This document shows, in pieces, positions 54,701 to 64,000 of a DNA stretch of 64,000 nucleotides. This DNA is from Triglochin maritima (taxonomy: Eukaryota; Streptophyta; Magnoliopsida; Alismatales; Juncaginaceae): contig OY821774.1 of assembly GCA_963682175.1 (NCBI GenBank), forward strand, positions 40,624,201 to 40,688,200, written 5' to 3'. The notes under the pieces were generated by a model, which saw only the letters and a program-made list of their open reading frames with translations, did no database searches and was not told the origin of the DNA. How positions within the stretch are numbered: position 1 is the first letter of the stretch; each line of letters starts with the position of its first letter. A program made the translations under genes and the position numbers.

Positions 54701-57032
54701 TCAACCATAACTCACTAATAAATGTCAACCTAGTCACATCAACACTTTTTCACTTCTACCTTATTTATTTTTCCTCCTTTTTAATTTTCCACAATTCCAA
54801 TTAATTATATCACATAATTTATTTATCATATATTATTATAATTAAATGTGAATATTTACGTCTCACAGCACCAATCGGCTCCAAAGTCATGTGGAAATTT
54901 GGACAATACTGCTGCAACGAAAAAACCTTGGTCAATAGACGAAGATGAGGCCTTAATCTCCTCCTTCATGACCATTAGTTGTGAGGCTATCGTCAACACT
55001 AACAAAAAAAGCGGTCAACTGTGGAGGAAAATCAATGACACATACGACTTGATTTGTGAAACAAACCCAAACGTTGCAGCGCGAAACATGGACTCATTGA
55101 AGGGCCGTTGGCGAAGAATCGGGACAGCGATTTCCAAGTGGACGGCCTGCTACGACGAGGCGGTTGCACGCCGACGTAGCGACATGAATGACGAGGACGT
55201 CATAAGGGAAGCTCACGCTATTCACGAGCGAATGCATCATGGCAAATTTTATTTCTATCATGCCTGGGTCATGCTGCGCAGGCATCCGAAGTGGCAACCA
55301 ATGATGTCATCTTCGTGCTTGAACATTGAACGTGGCCGTCCGAAGAGGTTTTCCCCCACTGCACCAAACTCGGAATCCAGTAGTAGCGGAAAAAGAATAC
55401 GAACTGATGATTCTGATGACTTCCCAACACCAACCGTAGATGTGAACTTTGGGGATTCTCAACCTTATGTCTGGTTGGAGGGTGTCAAAGAAGCCAAAAA
55501 GAAGGGGAAAACCGTCCAAGAATCTTCCAATAATATTACAACTCTGAGCGAGAGCATTCGTTATAGCTCAGACCAAAAGTGTCGAATTGAGAAGGAAAAA
55601 ATTGATTTTCTCCGAGAGAAACTCCAAATGAAAGAACGCAAAATGAAATTCGAATGGCTAAAGAGTCTGTCGGGAAATCCATCGTTGACCGAGGAGGAGA
55701 AAAAATTAAAAAAAAAATTGACTGACGAACTGAACGAGAAGTAAGACCAGAAATTATGCTGCATTTTAGTAATGCAATGTAATTACATTATGTTTCATTC
55801 CATTGCTCGTATTGCACTTATGTACTTCTTGTTTGCCCGTAATTAGATTTTATTAATTTTATTGTTTGTTTATTTCTGGTATTTTTAATTTACATGTTTA
55901 TCTAATGTAATATAACAAAAATTAAGAAAAATAATTATCATAACTCGTTGCTTTAATTTACAAATTAAACTAATCAAACTAATTAATTTACAAATTAAAC
56001 TATTTACACTAATTAAATAAGTAATATAAAATTTAAACTAACTGTAAAATAAAAAACAAAACAAAAGACCCACCAATGGGTCCACCCAGGCGGGAAAACC
56101 AGGTGCCCCACGACCAGACGCCGAGGCGCCTGGTTTTGGACCCCCATTGAGGGGTGCAACAAAATGCCGCCCATGGGTGGCATTTTGTTTTGGCCCCCGT
56201 TGAGGATGGCCTCAATGACTTCAATATGTATCCTATTCATATCTTAGCTTCCCCAATACTTCTAGATATGTATTTGATATCTCAGTTGGAGTATTCCTGT
56301 TAAATAATAATAATTTATAGTTTAGATACTTAATGGTTCCTTTTACATACAACTCGATGCGTAAAGGTACTTACTATTTCCGCCTAATACCGAGGGAAAA
56401 AAAGGGAATTGGGAAACATATCATAGCCTAATTTATGAAAAATGCATCCGTTAGGATGTACCTATTTAACGACATCTTATTTATTGTGCCTTTTTTGTTT
56501 GCCAAAAAATATAATTCAAACTTCATAGGCATGCTCATATATTAGATGTCTTTGTTCTTGCTTTTGGAAAGATTATGTTATATGTGCAAAGTTATTAGGA
56601 ACGTGTTTGTATTGTATAGTTTTGTATGTTTAAGAGAAATGACATCTTATGTAATGTAGTGTATTATACCTGTATCCTTGGTACAAGTACTTTCCTGAGT
56701 TTTTTCTCCTCAATCGGTATATTTGAAGTGTATGTATACCTCAGTTTTGTTTTTCTCCCGAAAAAATGGTATAACTCAGTCTAAATATTGTTGGCATGCT
56801 GCTCAATTCCGAACGAATTTTGTGAAGTTGTTGGAAACCAATCAAAGATTTCTGAACGAATGCTACTATAACTCTGATGACTAGAGTCTACAACTTATCT
56901 TTGAACTATTATATCATGCAGATTTCTGAGAAACCAATGGAAGTTGTTGGAAACCGGAGTGAGAGCTGTGAAGCCGATCAAAAAGATTGTGCAGAGCGGA
57001 ACGAATGCTGCACGTTAATTACCACAAACTAA
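51774..57032 (+). CDS. TYW3: TYW3-like tRNA wybutosine-synthesis methyltransferase
   Basis: Three exons 51774-52206, 53296-53486, 56922-57032 join in frame to 735 bases (244 aa). Exon 1 has the TYW3 signature SPKGTLDQPLLPLLNAIN, TTSSCSGRI, GGGTWLITSHDPV and VECRDVEAARLLVRVAVDAG. Exon 2 continues SLNKRVMVAVRCSIRLEVPLG and ends AFLNQ. Exon 3, inferred from a good acceptor (ATCATGCAG) and phase, adds a Cys/Glu-rich tail and a stop. TYW3 methylates N4 of the wyosine intermediate at G37 of tRNA-Phe. In many plants this domain is the N-terminal part of a TYW2/3/4 fusion; here no kelch, TYW2 or TYW4 sequence follows. Exon 1 is markedly GC-rich. Intron 2 is 3.4 kb and contains a Harbinger-type ORF. 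Exon 3 is the least certain part. Confidence 0.88.
54179..54535. repeat. tandem duplication in TYW3 intron 2
   Basis: Two diverged copies of about 180 bases: AATATTTAAATCTATGTTGAAAT..CACCATTGTCTTTCAGTT..TTCGTAATTATATGCAAATC, at 54179-54355 and 54370-54535. Confidence 0.75.
54869..55744 (+). CDS. Harbinger/PIF ORF1 Myb/SANT-like protein, last exon
   Basis: Open for about 291 codons from an acceptor-like TCTCACAG (54861-54868) to TAA. The SANT/Myb-like domain starts KKPWSIDEDEALISSFMTIS and includes SGQLWRKINDTYDLI, RNMDSLKGRWRRIGTAISKW, HAIHERMHHGKFYFYHAWVML. A Ser-rich linker SSSSGKRIRTDDSDD and a Lys/Glu coiled-coil tail (KMKFEWLKSL..LTEEEKKLKKKL) follow. This is the DNA-binding partner protein of PIF/Harbinger transposons. 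No in-frame ATG precedes the domain, so an upstream exon is missing or unrecognised. The ORF is intact, unlike its relative at 36685, and lies in TYW3 intron 2 in the same orientation. No transposase ORF is nearby. Confidence 0.85.
   Translation, partial: HQSAPKSCGNLDNTAATKKPWSIDEDEALISSFMTISCEAIVNTNKKSGQLWRKINDTYDLICETNPNVAARNMDSLKGRWRRIGTAISKWTACYDEAVARRRSDMNDEDVIREAHAIHERMHHGKFYFYHAWVMLRRHPKWQPMMSSSCLNIERGRPKRFSPTAPNSESSSSGKRIRTDDSDDFPTPTVDVNFGDSQPYVWLEGVKEAKKKGKTVQESSNNITTLSESIRYSSDQKCRIEKEKIDFLREKLQMKERKMKFEWLKSLSGNPSLTEEEKKLKKKLTDELNEK
56060..56215. repeat. nested inverted repeats, probable Harbinger subterminal end
   Basis: Two hairpins: CCAGGTGCCCC..CCAGACGCCGAGGCGCCTGG and GCAACAAAATGCCGCCCATGGG..GGCATTTTGTTTTGG. 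The block ends CCCCCGTTGAGGATGGCC, whose inverse starts GGCCATCCTCAACGGGG, similar to element termini. Probably the 3' end of the Harbinger element holding the ORF; the partner end was not found. Confidence 0.5.
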
Positions 57033-58030
57033 CAGGGAAAGTTATTTCTACAGGTTTTCAAATGAAATTTAGGTCCATTTAGATTTACTCTTTGGAAGGT
57101 AAGTTTAGAAACCAATTTCCAAGTCATGGTTATGTGTAATATTTGATATCCAAATTATTAATTTAAAAATTGTCACATTGAATTCAATTTGCAAAGCAAT
57201 TTTTATTTCGTTCTTGTGATAACTATTGTATTTATTTTGGGTGCTAAATTTGATGGGGTTGAACATGTATTTGTTCCACTTTAGAATAGAAGAATCCTTG
57301 TTATTATCTTGTTCAGTGTGAAGCCTTATTCGGACGCTAGATACCACAAAACAGGGAAGAGCCATCACAGAGGAAGTATAGGCCTCCAAAGATAGTTAAG
57401 CGAAATAATATAATATAATAGTGATAAATAAAATAAGAATTGTAGTAGTCAAGCGCATGGAGATGGAGGTCATTTTCATGGCTGTATTATGAGCACTTCT
57501 TTAAGCTTGACATCATTGTCACAACCCAGTAAGACAAGTGACATTGAGACAACCAGTTTATTAAATTCATATTCTCAGACCAAGTGGAATCCATAACATA
57601 ACACGCCTCCAAAATAGTTTCCAGTATAAATTACCTCTTTATTGCTATGTTATTCTCCATTATTATGGTACTTCTGTAATCTTCAACATAAATATTTTCC
57701 AATGCAGTGTGAAGATTCATCCATACTGCTGGTTCTAAACAGGAAAATGAACTGGCTGGCAGTGCAAATTTGCAATCTTGGTTTGTTCTAACTGTGAGGT
57801 TCCCATTGTAAAATTGTTTTGTTCACTCTCTACGACCATCGATAGGAAGTGGTTACTAGTTGGGAACTCCTGCTTCCAAATTCCAACGATTTGATAAAAC
57901 ATATTGAGCTTAATTCGAAACAAACGTTCTAATTATAATGTCAACCTATTGCTATCACAGAAGTGGTGTTTGGTAGGGGAGTTTGAGCTATAAATATACT
58001 ATAAGAAGGTGGGCCATCTGAGGTATTCGA
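57033..58030. other. TYW3 3' UTR and unassigned sequence
   Basis: No further exon with recognisable kelch or methyltransferase motifs. Short minus-strand frames lack motifs. Confidence 0.5.
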
Positions 58031-58036
58031 TTTAGA

Positions 58037-58877
58037 ATAGTGATACACGGATGCAGGCGTCCGGGACACGCGCTGACATCGATAGGTCCGGGACGCACGC
58101 TGACATGGTCAGTACAGTCAGCAAAAGTCAAATATCTTCTACTTTTTGAAATTAATTAAATAACATATTTATTTTATGTCATATGCAACATTTACTTTCC
58201 CCATGCAACATTTGGTTTCCCAATGCAACATAATTTTGTGTCGCATGCAACATTTACTGACAACTTAAAATGGACAGACTCACAACCTAATTTGGACAGA
58301 CACAAAACTTATTCTGGACAGACAAAACTTATTCTGGACATACCCACAACTTAAAATGGACAGGCTCACACCTTAATTTGGACAGACACAACATAATTTG
58401 CACATACACAACTTATTATGGGCAAACACAAAACTTATTCCTGACAGACACAAAACTTATTCTAGGCACACAACCTAATCTGGACAAACACAAAACTTAT
58501 TCTGGGCATACCCACAACTTATTCTGGACAGACACAACTTAAATGGGACATACCTACAACTTATTCTGGACAGACACAAAACTTATTCTGAACACACGCA
58601 ACTTAATCTAGACAGACACACAACTTATTCCGGATAGAAAAAAGTGTAGGTCTGTCAATTTTAAGTTGTAGGTATGTCCGTAGGAGAACCAAATGTTGCA
58701 TGTGAAACTAAATGTTGCATTGGGAAAATAGAAGTTGTATCTAACACAAAATAAATATGTTATTTAATTAATTTCAGAAAGTAAAAGATATTAGACTTTT
58801 GCTGATTGGATCGCTAACTGCTGACCAAACTGACCACGTCAGCGCACATACCGGACACAAACATTCGTTAATCATTT
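58037..58877. mobile_element. foldback MITE with internal tandem repeats
   Basis: Inverted arms of about 170-190 bases: left GTCCGG..GCGCTGACAT..GGTCAG..CAGCAAAAGTC..AAATTAATTAAATAACATATTTATTTT, right its diverged complement. The loop is made of short repeats of CACAACTTATTCTGGACAGA. No coding capacity; the TSD could not be fixed. Confidence 0.8.
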
Positions 58878-58989
58878 TCGTTTGACGTTACACACATACG
58901 TGTGCTGTTAGTGGTTGAAGAAAACAAAATAGATATCCTGTTGAGTCTGGTCCACAATAACGATTCCATTCAACATTTTTGTTTTTTTG

Positions 58990-60600
58990 CGTTGTCGTAA
59001 TAATCACAAAGAGTCAAAAGGGGGGAAGAGGTGGAGTGGTGGGCATGGCACGCCATGATGCCCACCCACCGACACTAGTGTCGCAAACATGAATCGGGGA
59101 TGCATCAACTTGTCGCACACGGTTGGGTTCTATGGTGTCTTTGGATGTCAAATTAACTCAGTTTTTTACCGTTTAAAAACATGATATAATATAAAGTAAA
59201 AAAAATAAAATTGATTTCTTGTTTCTCAATTTAAAGGCAATGGCAAAAAAATTGTCTCCTCATCATGTTTTTTGACTTTTATGGAAAAGATTATTTTACA
59301 TTTCTCAAATATTATTCAAAATAGAAAAGTATTGCAAATAATGACAAATAGGAGGATACAAAATTATCTACCGTAATAAACTGAAAAAAACTTTCTTTTT
59401 GAGTTTTTCCGGTTTTTAATTTCAGTGTGGTGTCTAATATCTTCGGATATGTTGGATTAAGTCGTACAATTTGATCAAAACAAGTTAAGCAGGAGGTTAT
59501 GGAATATAATATAATAGGTTTAAAAACACTCTTTTGCGGTATTTTAGAATTACTTTCTTTATTTTCCTTTTGGTGTTGAACTTTTTTGCACTGTTGAGTT
59601 TGTCTGACTAAAATGAGTCGCTGGTTTATATTTCTTAGTGTATTCAGTATTCTCTTTGTTAAAGTTTAGTATCCTCCTTAATTTTAGTTCAATATGAAAA
59701 TATAAAATTATTAATATTTTCTAATAGAAAGGATTTCTTCCAATATTTCACTCTTCCCACGTCATGCGGGGAGCAAACTCTGGCAAATCGATTAGAAAAT
59801 CACCAACTGCAAAATATTTAAGGATTTGAAAGATTCCTTATTGCAATTTTTTTGAAGCACGACCTCATCCCCTTGTCTAATATCAATTTTTAATTAATTT
59901 GCATTCAAACATCAAATATTCAGCTTTTGACTATACAAAGAGCGAAGATTATTAAACAGATATAACACCTTTATATCTAATTACTGAATGACAGGCTCTT
60001 GATCCGAGTATATTGGTGGAAGTCATAAGACATATCACGTGAGCTTAGTTGGATAAGATCACACATAAGATACTATCCGTATTAGTGCTCTTAATTACGA
60101 ATTCACGATTAGTGTACAAGACCGAAAATGGTGACTTGAACCGTAACATATGATGTAGATATATAAACATTTAGCTCATAAGTAAGATTCTTGAAGTGCA
60201 GGACTGGTAAAGTCAGGATTGGAGTAGTAGATGTTTTCAATTTTACCTGACGTCGACATTAAATGTTAGAGAAAAAAGTTGACAACAATGATATTTTATT
60301 TTTATGAAACTAAATTCAAAACGTGTGATTAATAAAAACATGCTATAAAAATATACTTCTATAACTGTAACGTAAAGGTAAGTACTCTTGTTTCTTTCTT
60401 CTAAAGAAGGGGAAAAAGAAGAAGATATCTGTATGAGTGATAAGTCAAAAACTGAAAATTTCGAAGAAGTTGCTATCATAAAGGAACTGTCCTAACCACA
60501 TTTTTTTAACATATTATCACCCAATAATTATAAATAATCAAATCAAATCCTTAGTTTATCCCCCACTATTTGGATCCATCTAGTCACATGACCATCCCTT
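58990..60600. other. no recognisable gene
   Basis: AT-rich DNA. One short palindrome GTGGGCATGGCACGCCATGATGCCCAC near 59038-59064. Nothing else supported. Confidence 0.5.
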
Positions 60601-60714
60601 TGTATAAGTTACTAATATTCAGAAGTCATTGAAGTAATAAATAATTTAATGGATGTACAGACCCCAATTTTTATATAATAAAAAAAATCAAAATTATAAA
60701 TATAGGAATAAAAA

Positions 60715-61765
60715 AATCGAATTCTACTCGGATCGCGGATCACACCAGCGATCCGTGGAGGCATGGATCGCGGGCGACAATCGCGATCGGTCACTTTTTA
60801 ATTATTATTATTTTTGCACGGATCGCAGGTGTGAACTGTGATCTGTCACTTTTTCCTTTTTTTTCTCCAAAGATCGCAGCCTGCGATCCGTCACTTTTTT
60901 TTTAAAACAAAACATTTTTTTGTACAGATCACGGTTCACACCCGCAATCCATCACTTTTTTATTTTTATTTTTTCGAAATTATTTTTAATCTTTTTGAAA
61001 TATTCTTTTCAAAATACGTTTTCTAATTGTTATTATTTTCTAAAACAAATTAATTTTTTTTCCAGAATCGACCTCCAAATTACGCAGATAAAAAGTTAGG
61101 TTATTTTATACAATAAAAAAATTTCTCGTATCTAGACTAATAAATTATTTACAACTAAATACTAAAACTAATAAAAACAAAAAATTTTGGTGACATCATC
61201 AAAATTTGTTATTATTTTTGATTGCCGATTGAGCAAAAAATTAAAAACAAAATTAAATTAAAAAAAATAATAACAACTAGAAAACCTATTTTGAAAAAAA
61301 ATTGATTTTTAAATTGTTTTAATTTTTTAAATTTTGTTTTAATTTTTTTCGTCATCGGCCAACAAAAGTATTTCTAATAAGTGTACACCCTACGGATTTT
61401 TGACAATATCACTAATTTTTTTGTTTTAATTAGTTTTAGTAATTGTTTAATATTTAATTGTAAATAATTTATTATTTTGGATGCGAGAATTTATTTTTTT
61501 ATTGTATAAAATAACTTAACTTTTCAACACGCTGAGTTATCCGCGTAATATCCGCGTAATTTAGAGGTCGATTATGGAAAAAATAAAATAAAATAATAAT
61601 AATTAGAAAACGTATTTTGAAAAAAAAGATTTTAAAAAAAATTAAAAAAAAATTTCAAAAAAAAGGAAATTAAAAAAGTCACTGAACCACGATACGTGAT
61701 TTTTTTATTTATTTAAAAGTGACGGATCGCGAGGGTGAACTACGATCTGTGCAAAAAAATGTTTG
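60715..61765. mobile_element. large foldback element
   Basis: Ends carry repeated GATCGCGGATC / GATCCGTCACTTTTT words (60728-60955) and their complement (61720-61757). The interior is inversely paired: 61010-61190 with 61395-61625 (CGACCTCCAAATTACGC..TTATTTTATACAATAAAAAAA..TAAATTATTTACAA). No ORF. Confidence 0.75.
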
Positions 61766-61779
61766 TTTAAAAAAAAACT

Positions 61780-62213
61780 GAACTGATATTCGTCGCCGTA
61801 AAATTACTCAAATCGCCCGTAAGATTACCATTTTGCCCCTCTACCATTTCTACTAATATAACTTTTCATTTCACTCTTTTAACACAACTTTCTCTTCATA
61901 TCACTCTTCTATTCACCACATTGACGCCTGCACATAGGTGGAGGCGTCTGGCTAAACCGCCTCCACCTATGTGGGTGGAGGCGGCTTAGCCAGACGCCCG
62001 AGTCGGGAAAAAAATTCCGCCCCCGTTATCTCGCCGGAATTAGGTGCTTCGCCAGACATTTTCGTGGTGTGGGTACTAGGAATGTGAGTAAAACTGAGTC
62101 AAACACCTTGTTTAAAGACACAGGACAAAATGAATATTAATTGATTTGTTAAGGGCAAAAATGTCATTTTTGGGACGATTTAAGTAATTTTCCGGCGACG
62201 AATAGTAGTTCCC
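61780..62213 (-). mobile_element. deletion-derivative Mutator element
   Basis: Read on the minus strand it begins GGGAACTACTATTCGTCGCC at 62213 and closes with the inverse of GAACTGATATTCGTCGCC at 61780-61797, so both terminal repeats are present. Near 62041-62067 it keeps the transposase start region (ACGAAAATGTCTGGCGAAG) and at 61925-62007 a GACGCC hairpin, but lacks the rest of the transposase. It is an internally deleted relative of the element starting at 62222. Confidence 0.75.
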
Positions 62214-62390
62214 AAAAATAAGGGAACTACTAAACGTCGCCCTAAAACTACTTAAATCGCCCCTTGAAATTACCAAATTGCCCTTAACAATATATTTAAT
62301 ACCCATATCGTCCCGTGTCTATAAATTAGGCCTACGGTCTTGTATATTCATAATTTATCAGTAAAAATACCACGAAAATGTCTGGCGAAG
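62047..62390. repeat. inverted repeat centred on the head-to-head Mutator ends
   Basis: 21 bases at 62047-62067 are the exact reverse complement of 62370-62390, which contain the transposase ATG. The inner arms 62148-62213 and 62222-62288 pair closely. Formed by the two oppositely oriented Mutator 5' ends. Confidence 0.88.
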
Positions 62391-64000
62391 GTGATGCATC
62401 CGGTGAGGTAAGTCTGGCGCGAGGCAAATTTTGGGCCGGGCGTCTGCATTAGACGCCTCCCCCAAGGTGAGGGCGTCTGCGTAGGACGTCCTCCCCTTGG
62501 CCGAGGCGTCTAACGCAGACGCCTACGCAATGGGAGAGGCGTCTTATGTAGACGTCCTCCCCTTGGGTAAGGCGTCTGTAGTAGACGCCCTTCCCTAGGG
62601 TCAGGCGTCCTACGCAGACGCCTCACCCTTGGGAAGGGTGTTTAACTCAGACGCCCCTCCCATGAGGTAGGCGTTTAATACAGACGCCCGGAATTTTTTT
62701 GATTTTTTTAATTTTGTTTTTTTTGTAGGTTCCGTTGGAAGATTTCGGTGGTGATGGAGTGGATTACAGTGAGTTATTTCAAACTACACAAATCTTTGAA
62801 ACAATCGATGAAGCATGTAAATGGGCCAAACAAGTAGCTATCGGAGCTGGGTTTTTTTTGGTCGTGTCGTCGTACAAAACAAGATCAGATAGTCGGATGG
62901 ATTGTTATTTGAGATGCGACCGGCGAAATCAAATGGAGTCTCGGGATATGGATACTGCACTTCGAAGAAACACCAAAAGAAAGGGTTGCGGTTGCCGTTT
63001 CTTAATAAAAGTGGTGGAGCGACGAGATCGTGATGGATGGGTTGTGGTTTTTAATAGTGCTCACGGACATCACAACCACAGACTGGCAGTTTATCCAAAG
63101 GGTCATCGTCAAATTAGTGGTCTAAGTTCTGGGGCGAAGAAGATTGTTCGTGATATGACTGAGGCGCAAGCAAAACCACGGAACATCTTGAAGGCAGTAA
63201 AAGAAAAATTCCCGGAGGACAATCCAAATCAAAGGCATATTTATAATTTCAGAGATTACATGAGGAGGACAAAATCTGAAGACCGGAATCCCGTCCAGCA
63301 GTTTCTCTATCAAGCAGTGCAGTGTGAGTACTTACATTGGATTATGGCGGATCCAGAAACTGATGTCGTCACTCACGCTTTTTTGGCACATCCGACGTCA
63401 GTCCAGTTGTTGCGGACATATCCTTTCGTTATCTGCATGGATTCGACTTACAAGACGAACAAGTATAAGATGCCTTTGTTCGAAATGATTGGGGTCACAC
63501 CAACAAACATGAATTTCCTTATTGGATATGCGATTTTGATGGATGAAACTTACTCCAGTTATCTGTGGGTGATGGAGAAGTTGCGAGATCTGTTATTGGG
63601 GATTGTCAGCCCGACTGCAATAATAACAGACCGGGAGTTAGGCCTTATGCGATCAGTGAGAGAGGTATTTCCTGACTCTGCTCATTTACTCTGCACATGG
63701 CACATCAACAAAGACGTATTGAACTACGCATACCACGTATTCGGGAAAAATAAGCAGATGGCAGAGACTTTGAGGCGTGGAAGATGGAGGAAAATCATGC
63801 TTTCTACTTCAGAAGCCGAGTATGATAGAGCTGTGTATGCTCTGAAAGATTTGTATAGATCGTGGCCGGCTATCACGGAGTATCTGGACACCACGTGGTT
63901 GGTGCATAAAGAAAAGTTTGTGCTGAATTGGACGAACAAAGTCCTTCATTTTGGGAACACCACGAATTGTAGGGTCGAAAGTGCTCATTCGGCTATAAAA
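62378..64000 (+). CDS. Mutator (MULE) transposase, 3' end outside window
   Basis: Exon 1 (62378-62407) encodes MSGEGDASGE; a GTAAGT donor follows. Exon 2 starts at 62729 after TTTTTTGTAG and stays open to 64000, giving at least 434 residues. An N-terminal FAR1/WRKY-GCM1-like zinc region is seen (RKGCGCRFLIKV, HGHHNHRL), then the MULE catalytic domain: PFVICMDSTYKTNKYKMPLF (Asp at about residue 248), TAIITDRELGLMRSV (Asp at about 311), LLCTWHINKDVL, and RVESAHS (Glu at about 427, a candidate for the third acidic residue). The enzyme cuts and inserts Mutator elements. Without splicing the frame stops soon after exon 1. No lesion in the visible part. Confidence 0.9.
62444..62695. repeat. tandem array of GACGCC hairpin units in the transposase intron
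   Basis: About seven units of 33-37 bases, each with AGACGCC at one side and GGCGTCT at the other around a CCCTTGGG-like centre, so every unit can fold on itself. It fills most of intron 1. A larger hairpin of the same words lies in the deletion derivative at 61925-62007. Confidence 0.85.

Larger units (their letters stand above)
62222..64000 (+). mobile_element. autonomous-type Mutator element, 5' part
   Basis: Starts GGGAACTACTAAACGTCGCC, the same terminal repeat as the derivative on its left, in opposite orientation and only 8 bases (AAAAATAA, 62214-62221) away. It contains a transposase gene that is open to the window end. The right terminus lies outside. Confidence 0.8.

Noticed and set aside
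62444..62695. Regular array resembling a CRISPR
   Set aside because: Units are self-complementary and vary throughout; there are no unique spacers, no cas genes, and the array is in a spliceosomal intron of a plant transposon.

Overview
This is a repeat-rich stretch of a nuclear plant genome, most likely a eudicot. It has spliceosomal introns, a plant SRA/YDG (SUVH-type) gene, a PPR gene, and mostly plant-type transposable elements (Athila-like and chromovirus-like Ty3/gypsy, Ty1/copia, CACTA, Mutator, Harbinger, hAT, MITEs). No species can be named from sequence alone. I see no rRNA, tRNA, CRISPR or prokaryotic signal.

Layout. 0-1.4 kb: end of a decayed Ty1/copia element. 2.6-14.6 kb: a GGTCGACC-rich LTR split by a complete 11.04-kb Athila-like Ty3/gypsy element on the minus strand (3243-14282; LTRs of 1398 and 1396 bp, TSD CCTCT, tRNA-Asp-type PBS; gag open, pol broken). 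14.7-16 kb: internally deleted CACTA remnant (TNP2 pieces plus a C48-like protease). 16.4-22.4 kb: duplicated copy of a promoter/5' intron, a 3-bp-TSD MITE, an LTR-like relic, then an intact ORF with an SRA domain but no SET domain. 23.8-28.65 kb: hAT MITE, a chromovirus-type LTR interrupted by a truncated Athila-like copy, an initiator-Met PBS, and a gag start fused to a degenerate SUVH SET fragment. 29.7-38.7 kb: MITEs, a perfect solo LTR (TSD GTCAA), gag debris, a foldback interrupted by another MITE, Harbinger ORF1 debris with a hAT insertion. 39.2-44.1 kb: PPR pseudogene on the minus strand, split by a 3.5-kb Mutator-like element (9-bp TSD ATCAAGATA) that carries an SF3B1-like gene fragment and was itself hit by an LTR. 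44.3-45.3 kb: small CACTA element with TSD AAT.

The most conventional host genes lie at 47.4-57.0 kb: eIF1/SUI1 (four coding exons, 113 aa) and TYW3 (three exons, 244 aa), with a Harbinger-type Myb/SANT ORF inside TYW3 intron 2. The last 6 kb holds foldback elements, a deletion-derivative Mutator element, and head-to-head with it the start of an apparently intact Mutator element whose transposase ORF runs off the end of the window.

The most unusual signal is a recurrent palindromic word, (T)CGGTCGACCG(A), clustered inside at least five unrelated or distantly related elements (three or more LTR types and one MITE). Other points of interest are the split SUVH-like locus, the Mutator capture and insertion in the PPR gene, and the tandem hairpin array in the Mutator transposase intron.
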